This document shows, piece by piece, positions 1-5,102 of a stretch of DNA of 5,102 nt. Made by a program: the position numbers and the translations under genes. Source of the DNA: an uncultured Mesorhizobium sp. (GTDB lineage Bacteria > Pseudomonadota > Alphaproteobacteria > Rhizobiales > Rhizobiaceae); assembly GCA_950071955.1 (NCBI GenBank), contig CATMOC010000328.1, positions 1-5,102 on the forward strand, given 5' to 3'. Position 1 is the stretch's first letter; each line of letters begins with the position of its first letter. The notes under the pieces were generated by a model that did not search any database, was not told the origin of the DNA, and worked only from the letters and a program-made list of their open reading frames with translations.

Positions 1-720
1 CGCAGCCTCCAGGTCGAACATGGCCGCCTTCAGGCCGCGGCCCGAACTGCTGTCGTTCCGGCCAAGGCGGGCCTTCACAGCCGCCGCGACATGCCGCTCG
101 AGAACGATCTCGTCGACGATGCCGAGCTTCTTCGCGCGTTTCGTGTGTGCCGACTTGCCGGTCAGCATCATGGTCATCGCTTGGGTCGGATCGATCAGTT
201 CCGACAACCTGAAAGTCCCGCCCAATCCGGGATGCAGTCCCAATCGAACCTCCGGAAAACCGAAACTGGCACCGTCGACGGCGATGCGATGGTCGCAGGC
301 AAGCGCCAGTTCCAAGCCGCCGCCGAGCGCATAACCATGCACGACCGCAACCGTCCGGCATGCGAGCGCTTCCACCCTGTCGATCACCGCATGGCCCTCC
401 CGAAGACGCTCCGCGACGGCGTTCTCGTCTTTCGCCTCTCGAAACTCTGAAATATCGGCGCCCGCGATAAAACCGCCGGGCTTGGCTGAGCGAAAAACGA
501 GCGTTTCCGGCAGGTCGGCCTCAACGGCGTCAAGAACCTTCGCAAGATCGATGAGCACGGCTTTCGAAAGCGTGTTGGTACTGGTTCTCTTGGCGTCGAG
601 GATCGCCCAGGCGATGCCGTCTTCGTCACGGCGCAGCCGCCAATTGCCGAAGGCTTTCTCTTTGCCGGATCCCAGTTCCAGCTTCATCTCACCGATGACG
701 GAGAGTACGGGTTTGCCCAT
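1..720 (-). CDS. fadB: Multifunctional fatty-acid oxidation enzyme (FadB/FadJ type), N-terminal enoyl-CoA hydratase domain, partial
   Basis: The first 240 codons are present, open to the left edge; the C-terminal part is outside the window. The visible part is a complete crotonase-fold domain that hydrates trans-2-enoyl-CoA in beta-oxidation. Seen: an STNTL segment (residues 47-51), the oxyanion-hole segment SAKPGGFIAGADI (78-90), and LGGGLELALACD (132-143) with E137. FGFPEVRLGLHPGLGGT (153-169) carries E157. E137 and E157 match the two catalytic glutamates of the crotonase family (Glu144 and Glu164 of rat hydratase). The SAKP..FIAGADI and LGGGLELALAC wording is typical of the bifunctional alpha subunit rather than of stand-alone hydratases, so a 3-hydroxyacyl-CoA dehydrogenase domain is expected downstream (inference). 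The ATG at 720-718 overlaps the thiolase stop and has GGAG eight bases upstream; M12 is an alternative start. FadB and FadJ cannot be told apart here. Codons ending in A or T (TTT, GAT, TCA, GTT) are more frequent than in the genes to the right. Confidence 0.9.
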   Translation of the reverse strand, partial: MGKPVLSVIGEMKLELGSGKEKAFGNWRLRRDEDGIAWAILDAKRTSTNTLSKAVLIDLAKVLDAVEADLPETLVFRSAKPGGFIAGADISEFREAKDENAVAERLREGHAVIDRVEALACRTVAVVHGYALGGGLELALACDHRIAVDGASFGFPEVRLGLHPGLGGTFRLSELIDPTQAMTMMLTGKSAHTKRAKKLGIVDEIVLERHVAAAVKARLGRNDSSSGRGLKAAMFDLEAA

Positions 721-968
721 TACACCATCTCCAGAAGCATCGCACCGCCCTGCCCGCCGCCGATGCATTCGGTGGCGATGCCGCGCTTGCCACCCGTGCG
801 CCGCAGTGCGTTGATGAGGTGAAGCACGATCCGCGCGCCACTCGTGCCGACCGGGTGGCCGAGACTGATCGCGCCCCCATCGACATTGAGCTTCGCGCGG
901 TCGATGGTTCCCAGCGCGCCGTCTTGACCTAGCACTGCGCGGCAGAAATCATCGCTCGCAAAAGCTTC
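720..968 (-). pseudogene. Acetyl-CoA acyltransferase (thiolase), C-terminal fragment cut off at a junction
   Basis: Only the last 82 codons of a roughly 390-400 residue thiolase can be recognised. Thiolases cleave 3-ketoacyl-CoA with CoA in the last step of beta-oxidation. Seen: EAFASD at the 5' limit, then [20 protein letters not shown], with the catalytic His codon at 857-855. [13 protein letters not shown] follows near the end, with the second active-site Cys codon at 767-765. These match the family His348 and Cys378 regions (Zoogloea numbering). The nucleophilic Cys near residue 90 and the whole N-terminal half are absent. Upstream of EAFA the reading frame stays open to 1850, but its translation (residues L and C instead of the usual N/H and E before EAFA, then no thiolase motif) is the antisense of a P-type ATPase gene. 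The fragment cannot be an active thiolase as it stands. It is either a truncated gene or one side of a chimera. The stop codon TAA overlaps the next ATG, the usual thiolase/alpha-subunit coupling of fad operons. Confidence 0.82.
729..732 (-). promoter_or_regulatory. Ribosome binding site of the FadB-like gene
   Basis: GGAG lies eight bases before the ATG at 720-718, inside the last codons of the thiolase. With the TAATG overlap it supports translational coupling of the two genes and decides the start in favour of 720 over M12. Confidence 0.6.
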
Positions 969-1020
969 GAGACAGGCGAGGACCTCGAGGCCTGCGCGCT
1001 GCGTTCCCCGCATGTCGGAG
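962..1020. other. Junction between two truncated genes (rearrangement or chimera breakpoint)
   Basis: To the left, the minus strand encodes thiolase as far as EAFA (first codon of the motif at 968-966). To the right, the plus strand encodes the nucleotide-binding domain of a P-type ATPase. That frame is open from 933 (stop TAG at 930-932). Its translation becomes clearly ATPase-like by about 1035, and possibly from 966 on (SFETGEDLE resembles the ..V.GEGL.. stretch before the N-domain helices). Both homologies therefore end within a few tens of bases of each other, each gene losing its 5' half. AAGCTT (962-967) lies exactly at the thiolase limit, and a palindrome CCTCGAGG lies at 983-990. No IS end, direct repeat or tRNA is visible here. 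The exact base of the joint cannot be fixed without an alignment. Confidence 0.72.
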
Positions 1021-1064
1021 ACGAGCGCGCCGGCGAGCGGGCGGCCGAACTCCTGAAAGCCGCC

Positions 1065-2603
1065 GTGCTGCCGAACGAAGCCCTTCTCCGGCGCGAGGTG
1101 GACGGCTGGAAGGGTATGGGCGACACCGTCGACGTCGCTTTGCTCGCGGCCGCCAGGAAGGGCGGTCTGGCCAAGGAGAACGTGCCGGAGCACGACCGTC
1201 TGATCGGGCGCATCCCGTACGAACCGGACCTGAAGTACGCCGCCTCCTTTCACCAGGCCGAGGAAGATGTGCGCATCTTCGTCAAGGGTGCGCCCGAAAC
1301 GCTGATCGACATGGCCAGCCGCATGGATCGCGACGGCGAAGCGGTCGCGATCGACCGAGACTCGCTCCTCGCCCAGAAGGAGGAACTCGCTGCGCGTGGG
1401 CTGCGCGTGCTTGCCTTCGCGGAGGGACGGATCGCGCGGCAGCCGAATGGAGACTATGGTCACGGCCATCTGGTCGATCTCGTCTTCCTCGGTCTGGCGG
1501 GAATGCAGGATCCGCTTCGCCCCGGCGTCACCGAGGCGATCGCGGCCTGCGCGGGGGCCGGCATCGAGGTCGCCATGGTCACGGGCGACGATCCCAGGAC
1601 CGCCAGCGCGATCGCGCGGGACGCCGGCATTCCCTTCGAGGACGATCAGGTGGTTACGGGCCATGCCGTGCGCGACGCGGAGGCGAAGGGCGAAAGCGCA
1701 CTGGACGATCTCACCCGCCGCGCGCGCATCTACGCGCGCGTCGAGCCTGCCCAGAAGCTCGCGATCGTGTTGTCCCTGGCCCGCAACGGCCACTTCGTGG
1801 CGGTCACCGGCGACGGTGTCAATGACGCGCCGGCCCTCAAGCACGCCCACGTCGGCGTCGCCATGGGCCGCAAGGGGACGGACGTCGCGAAGGAAAGCGC
1901 CGACATCATCGTCACCGACGACAATTTCGCTTCCATCGTCGCGGGCATACGCGAGGGCCGCGTCTCATACGCCAACATCCGCAAGGTCGTGTTCCTGCTG
2001 GTCTCCACCGGCGCCGCCGAAATGGTGCTCTTCCTGCTGGCGATCCCGCTCGGCATGCCCCTGCCGCTGACCGCGGTGCAACTGCTGTGGCTCAACCTCG
2101 TCACCAATGGTGTTCAGGACGTCGCCCTCGCCGCGGAGGGCGCGGAGGGTGACGAACTGTCGTATCCACCGCGCAGTCCGCGCGAACCGATCTTCAATCG
2201 CGTGATGCTGCGTCGCGTCCTGCATTCGACGATCGTCATGGGCGTCGGCGGCTTCGGCGTCTTCTGGTGGCTGCTCGCAAACGGCCATACCGAGTCGGAA
2301 GCGCGCAACCTTCTGCTCCTGTTGTTCGTGCTCTTCGAGAACGTCCAGACGTTCAACAGCCGATCCGAGCATCATTCGATCTTTCGCCAGGGTCTCGTGC
2401 GCAACCCGTTCCTGGTCGTCGGTGTCGTCGGCGTACAGGCGCTGCACATCGCGGCCATGCACGTTCCCGTGCTGAGCGACACGCTCGGCATCGCGCCGGT
2501 ATCGCCGGTCCAGTGGAGCGTCCTCCTGCTGATCGCCGCCTCGCTCATCGTCGTCATGGAAATCGAGAAGCGGTGGGACAAGCGTATGACGAAACTGCCT
2601 TAG
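1065..2603 (+). CDS. P-type cation-transporting ATPase, 5'-truncated (no phosphorylation site, probably a gene remnant)
   Basis: This is the C-terminal 512 residues of a HAD-superfamily P-type ATPase (full length about 850-900), an inner-membrane pump using ATP. Seen, counting from the nominal GTG: N-domain GDTVDVALL (19-27), KGAPE (74-78), DPLRP (149-153), TGD (173-175), a conserved Lys (K231) and the hinge TGDGVNDAP (248-256). Six hydrophobic helices follow, at roughly 307-330, 334-353, 388-408, 415-430, 449-468 and 484-502, matching M5-M10. M5 carries E319 at the position of the Ca-pump M5 glutamate. M6 reads NLVTNGVQD (344-352), with Asn where SERCA has Asp800. Missing: the DKTGT phosphorylation site, the actuator domain and M1-M4, so it cannot pump as it stands. 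The GTG has no convincing Shine-Dalgarno, and ATPase-like sequence continues upstream in frame, so the true start was lost at the junction. Substrate is unclear; the general form is the Ca2+/H+/monovalent-cation type, not the heavy-metal (CPx) type. The downstream lipoprotein starts 28 bases after the stop. Confidence 0.88.
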   Translation: MLPNEALLRREVDGWKGMGDTVDVALLAAARKGGLAKENVPEHDRLIGRIPYEPDLKYAASFHQAEEDVRIFVKGAPETLIDMASRMDRDGEAVAIDRDSLLAQKEELAARGLRVLAFAEGRIARQPNGDYGHGHLVDLVFLGLAGMQDPLRPGVTEAIAACAGAGIEVAMVTGDDPRTASAIARDAGIPFEDDQVVTGHAVRDAEAKGESALDDLTRRARIYARVEPAQKLAIVLSLARNGHFVAVTGDGVNDAPALKHAHVGVAMGRKGTDVAKESADIIVTDDNFASIVAGIREGRVSYANIRKVVFLLVSTGAAEMVLFLLAIPLGMPLPLTAVQLLWLNLVTNGVQDVALAAEGAEGDELSYPPRSPREPIFNRVMLRRVLHSTIVMGVGGFGVFWWLLANGHTESEARNLLLLLFVLFENVQTFNSRSEHHSIFRQGLVRNPFLVVGVVGVQALHIAAMHVPVLSDTLGIAPVSPVQWSVLLLIAASLIVVMEIEKRWDKRMTKLP

Positions 2604-2620
2604 GGGTTGCAGGGATGGGC

Positions 2621-2625
2621 AGAGG
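2621..2625 (+). promoter_or_regulatory. Ribosome binding site of the lipoprotein gene
   Basis: AGAGG stands six bases before the GTG at 2632. The nearby ATG at 2615 is in another frame and meets a stop after four codons, so this site supports the GTG start. Confidence 0.5.
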
Positions 2626-2631
2626 CTGACC

Positions 2632-3546
2632 GTGGGAGACGTCAGTTTCTTCAATGGGCGAGGGATCGGTTCGCGGATCGTCGTCGCGCTGTTGTCCTGC
2701 GGTCTCTCGCTGGCAGGTTGCACGCACGTCCCGTCGAAAGATGGCCTGACGGCCGCGGCGGAAAAGGGCGCTTGCTGCGTCCACGTGGAACGCTATCCAT
2801 CCTGGCTCGTCGCCATTGCGGAACCCGTGGCGCCGCTTGTCGGCCGGACCATCGCCCACGTTGTCTGGCGCGAGGGATACCTGGCCGGCGAGGCGGAGAG
2901 GGAAATCCTCGCGCAACTGCGGCCGCTCGACGTCTTGCTCGTGAGTTCGAAGGGGCGATTGTCCGGACATGTCATTCCCGGGCTCTTCGGCCACATGGCC
3001 GTCCATCTCGGTAACGAAGCCGAGTTGCGGGCGATGGGGGTCTGGAACGAGCCGTCCGTGCGCCGCCACCGCGACGCGATCCGCGACGGCGCGACCGTGA
3101 TCGAGTCCGACCACAAAGGGGTACACCTGTCGCGGCCGTCTCGCGTGCTGAACGGCGACCGGGTGGTGGTCCTTCGGCCGCGGCTTTCTTCTCCCGCCAG
3201 ACGGCGGGTGCTGGAATCGTTCTACGACCATCTTGGCGGCCGGTTCGACTTTCATTTCGACAGCGGGGACTCCGAGTGCGTCTACTGCGCGGAACTCATC
3301 GACCACGTGGCGCCCGAACTGCACCTGCCGCGTCGGATCGCCTACGGTCGCCAGACGATCATCCCTGACGACGCTGCGATCCATGCCGCGCGCGGCCTGA
3401 TACCTTTCCACTTCCTTCTGTATGTGGAAGGAGACGGGAAGGGATCGCGCCGGAGCACACGCCGCAAGCTCATCGCCGACATCGAGGCGGAGTGGTTGGG
3501 ACGAGCGCTTGACGGAAATCAATCCGGTCCCCGCATCGCGTGGTAA
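2632..3546 (+). CDS. YiiX-like permuted NlpC/P60 (LRAT-like) cysteine hydrolase, lipoprotein
   Basis: A 304-residue protein. The N-terminus has a short basic region (R10, R15), a hydrophobic stretch and a lipobox LAGC (27-30), so it is predicted to be lipidated on C30 and held in a membrane facing the periplasm. The body resembles the YiiX/YebB-type papain-like fold with circularly permuted order, His before Cys. RPLDVLLVSSKG (97-108) is the usual opening strand with its Asp. GHMAVHLG (120-127) gives the candidate catalytic H121. VIESDHKGVHL (156-166) follows, then ECVYCAELI (215-223), equivalent to the family YCSELV, giving C219 as the likely nucleophile. Family members are thought to be peptidases, amidases or acyltransferases acting on cell wall or lipid; the substrate here is unknown. 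Extra cysteines are C48, C49 and C216. It lies between the ATPase and the cytochrome, and its stop TAA shares a base with the cytochrome ATG. The GTG start is supported by AGAGG upstream and a complete signal peptide. The fold call is fairly sure, the activity is not. Confidence 0.75.
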   Translation: MGDVSFFNGRGIGSRIVVALLSCGLSLAGCTHVPSKDGLTAAAEKGACCVHVERYPSWLVAIAEPVAPLVGRTIAHVVWREGYLAGEAEREILAQLRPLDVLLVSSKGRLSGHVIPGLFGHMAVHLGNEAELRAMGVWNEPSVRRHRDAIRDGATVIESDHKGVHLSRPSRVLNGDRVVVLRPRLSSPARRRVLESFYDHLGGRFDFHFDSGDSECVYCAELIDHVAPELHLPRRIAYGRQTIIPDDAAIHAARGLIPFHFLLYVEGDGKGSRRSTRRKLIADIEAEWLGRALDGNQSGPRIAW

Positions 3547-3908
3547 TGTGGGTCATGGTTCATCTTGCGCTAGAGACTCTCGGTCCCCGTTGCTCCGTCC
3601 TGGGCGCCGTCCTGGCGTTGGCGTTGCTCCTTCCTTCTGCCGCGCTCGCCGAAGACCAGGTGGCTTATGGAAAGGCGCTGGTCGAGACGAACTGCGCCCG
3701 CTGCCACGCGGTGGGCACGACCGACGAAAGCACGCATCCCGAGGCTCCGCCCTTCCGGACCCTGTCGGAACGCTACCCGCTCGACGCGCTGGAAGAGGCT
3801 TTCGTGGAAGGGGTCTCGACCGGCCATCCCGACATGCCGGAATTCCAGGCATCGCCGCAGCAGATCGGCGCGATCATCGACTACATGGACACGCTCCAGC
3901 CGGAGTGA
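3546..3908 (+). CDS. Small periplasmic class I cytochrome c
   Basis: A 120-residue protein counted from the ATG that overlaps the lipoprotein stop (TAATG). A signal peptide (hydrophobic core about 18-30, cleavage likely after SAALA, residue 35) would leave a mature protein of about 85 residues. Seen: YGKALVETNCARCHAVG with the haem-binding CARCH (50-54, axial H54), APPFRTLSERYP (67-78), and GHPDMPEF (93-100) with M97 as the likely sixth ligand. A C-terminal helix, IGAIIDYMDTLQ (107-118), is typical of single-haem class I cytochromes. It probably carries electrons in the periplasm; the partner is unknown and no oxidase or dehydrogenase is in view. Neither ATG 3546 nor ATG 3555 has a strong Shine-Dalgarno, so translation is probably coupled to the upstream gene. 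A GTG at 3540 is also in frame but less likely. The gene ends 18 bases from the stop of the convergent arsC. Confidence 0.9.
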   Translation: MWVMVHLALETLGPRCSVLGAVLALALLLPSAALAEDQVAYGKALVETNCARCHAVGTTDESTHPEAPPFRTLSERYPLDALEEAFVEGVSTGHPDMPEFQASPQQIGAIIDYMDTLQPE

Positions 3909-3926
3909 GCCCGGCCGTCCGCTGCG

Positions 3927-4343
3927 TCAGCCGTTGATCGCGGTGGAATGGGTCACGACCTCGCCGTCCTCCTTCTCGAAGCGGCCCACCGGGTCGGGCA
4001 GGATCTCAAGCACTTCCTCCGAAGGGCGGCAGAGCCTGGTCCCGAGCGGCGTCACGACGATCGGCCGGTTGATCAGGATCGGGTGCTGCATCATGAAATC
4101 GACGATCTGGTCGCCGCTCCATTTCGGATCGCCGAGCCCGAGTTCGTGATAGGGCGTTCCCTTCTCGCGCAGGAGCTGGCGCGGCGTAATCCCCATGGCG
4201 GCGATGAGCTCGACCAGCCTCTCGCGCGAGGGCGGCGTCTTCAGGTACTCGATCACCTCCGGCTCCTTGCCCGACTGGCGGATCATGGCGAGCGTGTTGC
4301 GGGACGTCCCGCAGGCGGGATTGTGGTAGATGGTAATCGTCAT
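3927..4343 (-). CDS. arsC: Arsenate reductase, glutaredoxin-dependent ArsC
   Basis: A complete 138-residue cytoplasmic enzyme that reduces arsenate to arsenite using glutathione and glutaredoxin. The N-terminus, IYHNPACGTSRNTLAMI, is nearly the textbook plasmid R773 ArsC motif, with C11 as the catalytic cysteine. R59 (LLREKG), R93 (LINRPIV) and R106 (TRLCRPSE) match the three arsenate-binding arginines of R773 ArsC (60, 94 and 107) with a constant offset of one. Length is normal for the family (about 140). The ATG follows the ACR3 stop by five bases, with GAAGG (4358-4354) ten bases upstream as a modest ribosome site, so the two genes form one transcript. The reading frame stays open upstream through the permease gene by chance; the motif at the N-terminus shows that 4343 is the real start. 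No terminator hairpin is evident after the stop. It is not the low-molecular-weight phosphatase (thioredoxin) type of ArsC. Confidence 0.95.
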   Translation of the reverse strand: MTITIYHNPACGTSRNTLAMIRQSGKEPEVIEYLKTPPSRERLVELIAAMGITPRQLLREKGTPYHELGLGDPKWSGDQIVDFMMQHPILINRPIVVTPLGTRLCRPSEEVLEILPDPVGRFEKEDGEVVTHSTAING

Positions 4344-4348
4344 GTCGC

Positions 4349-5102
4349 TTATGCCTTCGGGAACCAGTGCTGGGTGCGATTTGCGAAGGCGACCAGCGAT
4401 AGCATCACCGGCACCTCCACCAGGACGCCGACGACGGTGGCGAGCGCGGCGCCCGAGTTCAGTCCGAACAGGCTGATGGCCACCGCGACGGCGAGTTCGA
4501 AGAAGTTCGAGGTTCCGATCAGGGCGCAGGGCGCCGCGACGTTGAACGGCACCTTCCACGCCTTCGCCGCCCCATAGGCGATGAAGAAGATGCCGTAGGA
4601 CTGGATCAGCAGCGGCACCGCGATGAGCACGATCAGCAGCGGATTGCCGGTGATGACGTTTCCCTGGAAGCCGAACAGGAGCACGACCGTCGCCAGCAGG
4701 CCGATCACGGACAGGGGCTTCAGGCGCCCGGTGAAGTCCGAGACCGCCGCCTCCGCCTTCGGACCGCCGCCGGCCCGGTCCAGCAGCCGCTTGCGGGTGA
4801 GCGCGCCGGCGATGAGCGGGATCACCACGTAGAGGGCGACCGACAGGAGCAGCGTCTCCCAGGGCACGGCGATGTCGGTCACGCCGAGCAGCAGCGCGAC
4901 GATCGGAGCGAAGGCGAAGATCATGATGATGTCGTTCACCGAAACCTGCACCAGGGTGTAGTTGGGATCCCCCTTCGTCATCTGGCTCCAGACGAACACC
5001 ATCGCGGTGCAGGGTGCCGCGCCGAGCAGGATGAGACCCGCGATGTACTGCTGCGCATCGGCGGGCGCGATCCACAGCGCGAAGACGTATTCGAAGAACA
5101 GC
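4349..5102 (-). CDS. acr3: Arsenite efflux permease, ACR3 family, C-terminal part
   Basis: About 250 C-terminal residues of a roughly 350-residue inner-membrane transporter; the start lies beyond the right edge. ACR3 (often labelled arsB) exports arsenite using the proton gradient. Seen: [19 protein letters not shown] (codons from about 5020 down), containing the conserved Cys (codon 5011-5009). That residue corresponds to the cysteine found essential in ACR3 of Alkaliphilus (Cys129). [17 protein letters not shown] carries the conserved Glu of the later helix (codon 4498-4496, matching Glu305). Around these lie about seven strongly hydrophobic segments, including [61 protein letters not shown] and [17 protein letters not shown]. 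The C-terminus is short ([12 protein letters not shown]). The following arsC is five bases downstream, the common acr3-arsC order in alphaproteobacterial ars operons; an arsR would be expected upstream, outside the window. The promoter and any arsenite operator are therefore not visible. Confidence 0.95.
   Translation of the reverse strand, partial: LFFEYVFALWIAPADAQQYIAGLILLGAAPCTAMVFVWSQMTKGDPNYTLVQVSVNDIIMIFAFAPIVALLLGVTDIAVPWETLLLSVALYVVIPLIAGALTRKRLLDRAGGGPKAEAAVSDFTGRLKPLSVIGLLATVVLLFGFQGNVITGNPLLIVLIAVPLLIQSYGIFFIAYGAAKAWKVPFNVAAPCALIGTSNFFELAVAVAISLFGLNSGAALATVVGVLVEVPVMLSLVAFANRTQHWFPKA

Noticed and set aside
20..450. Plus-strand ORFs opposite the FadB-like gene
   Set aside because: The minus strand gives a continuous crotonase domain with both catalytic glutamates; the plus frames show no domain.
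983..990. Palindrome CCTCGAGG near the junction as a possible recombination or operator site
   Set aside because: Eight-base palindromes of this composition occur by chance in GC-rich DNA and no partner copy was found; kept only as a note on the junction.
1396..2070. Plus-strand ORF of 224 codons inside the ATPase gene
   Set aside because: Very Arg/Ser/Pro-rich frame shadow overlapping the [15 protein letters not shown] frame; no independent start signal.
2554..3522. Long minus-strand ORF of 322 codons opposite the lipoprotein gene
   Set aside because: It is the antisense of a gene with clear motifs, has no recognisable domain, and is rich in Arg, His and Pro as expected from high-GC shadow frames.
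3909..3926. Possible intrinsic terminator between the cytochrome gene and arsC
   Set aside because: Only a 4-bp stem (CGGC/GCCG) extending into arsC could be drawn, with no T-run.
3927..5075. A 382-codon minus-strand ORF ending in ArsC
   Set aside because: Its last 138 codons are ArsC; the upstream part is the out-of-frame reading of the ACR3 gene and is arginine/glycine-rich nonsense. The real arsC begins at 4343.

Overview
The window looks like high-GC alphaproteobacterial DNA, perhaps Hyphomicrobiales. This is an inference from codon bias and gene content; no rRNA or other taxonomic marker is present. It falls into three blocks, the first two joined at an abrupt and suspicious junction.

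Block 1 (1 to about 968, minus strand) is a fatty-acid beta-oxidation pair: the last 82 codons of a thiolase, then, through a TAATG stop/start overlap, the first 240 codons of a FadB/FadJ-type multifunctional enzyme that runs off the left edge. Its codon use is visibly more AT-tolerant than the rest of the window.

Block 2 (about 968-3908, plus strand) starts inside a P-type cation ATPase gene. The fragment keeps most of the nucleotide-binding domain, the HAD hinge and the last six membrane helices. It lacks the phosphorylated Asp, the actuator domain and the first four helices. Next come a YiiX-like (permuted NlpC/P60, LRAT-like) lipoprotein with a visible His and Cys pair, and a small periplasmic c-type cytochrome whose start overlaps the lipoprotein stop (TAATG). 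The three are tightly packed and read like one operon for envelope stress, ion transport or redox.

Block 3 (3927-5102, minus strand) is the end of an arsenic-resistance operon: an ACR3-family arsenite efflux permease (start beyond the right edge), then a glutaredoxin-type arsenate reductase ArsC. ArsC reduces arsenate to arsenite and ACR3 exports it. This block converges on block 2 with only 18 bp between stop codons.

The main point of interest is the junction near 962-1020. Thiolase homology on one strand and ATPase homology on the other both break off there, composition changes, and the only AAGCTT I found in the window lies exactly at the break. It is either a real rearrangement that truncated two genes or a ligation or assembly chimera. 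The long minus-strand ORF spanning it is a trap for automatic annotation. I saw no tRNA, rRNA, CRISPR, IS element or convincing intrinsic terminator, and no stretch over 300 bases lacks a gene.
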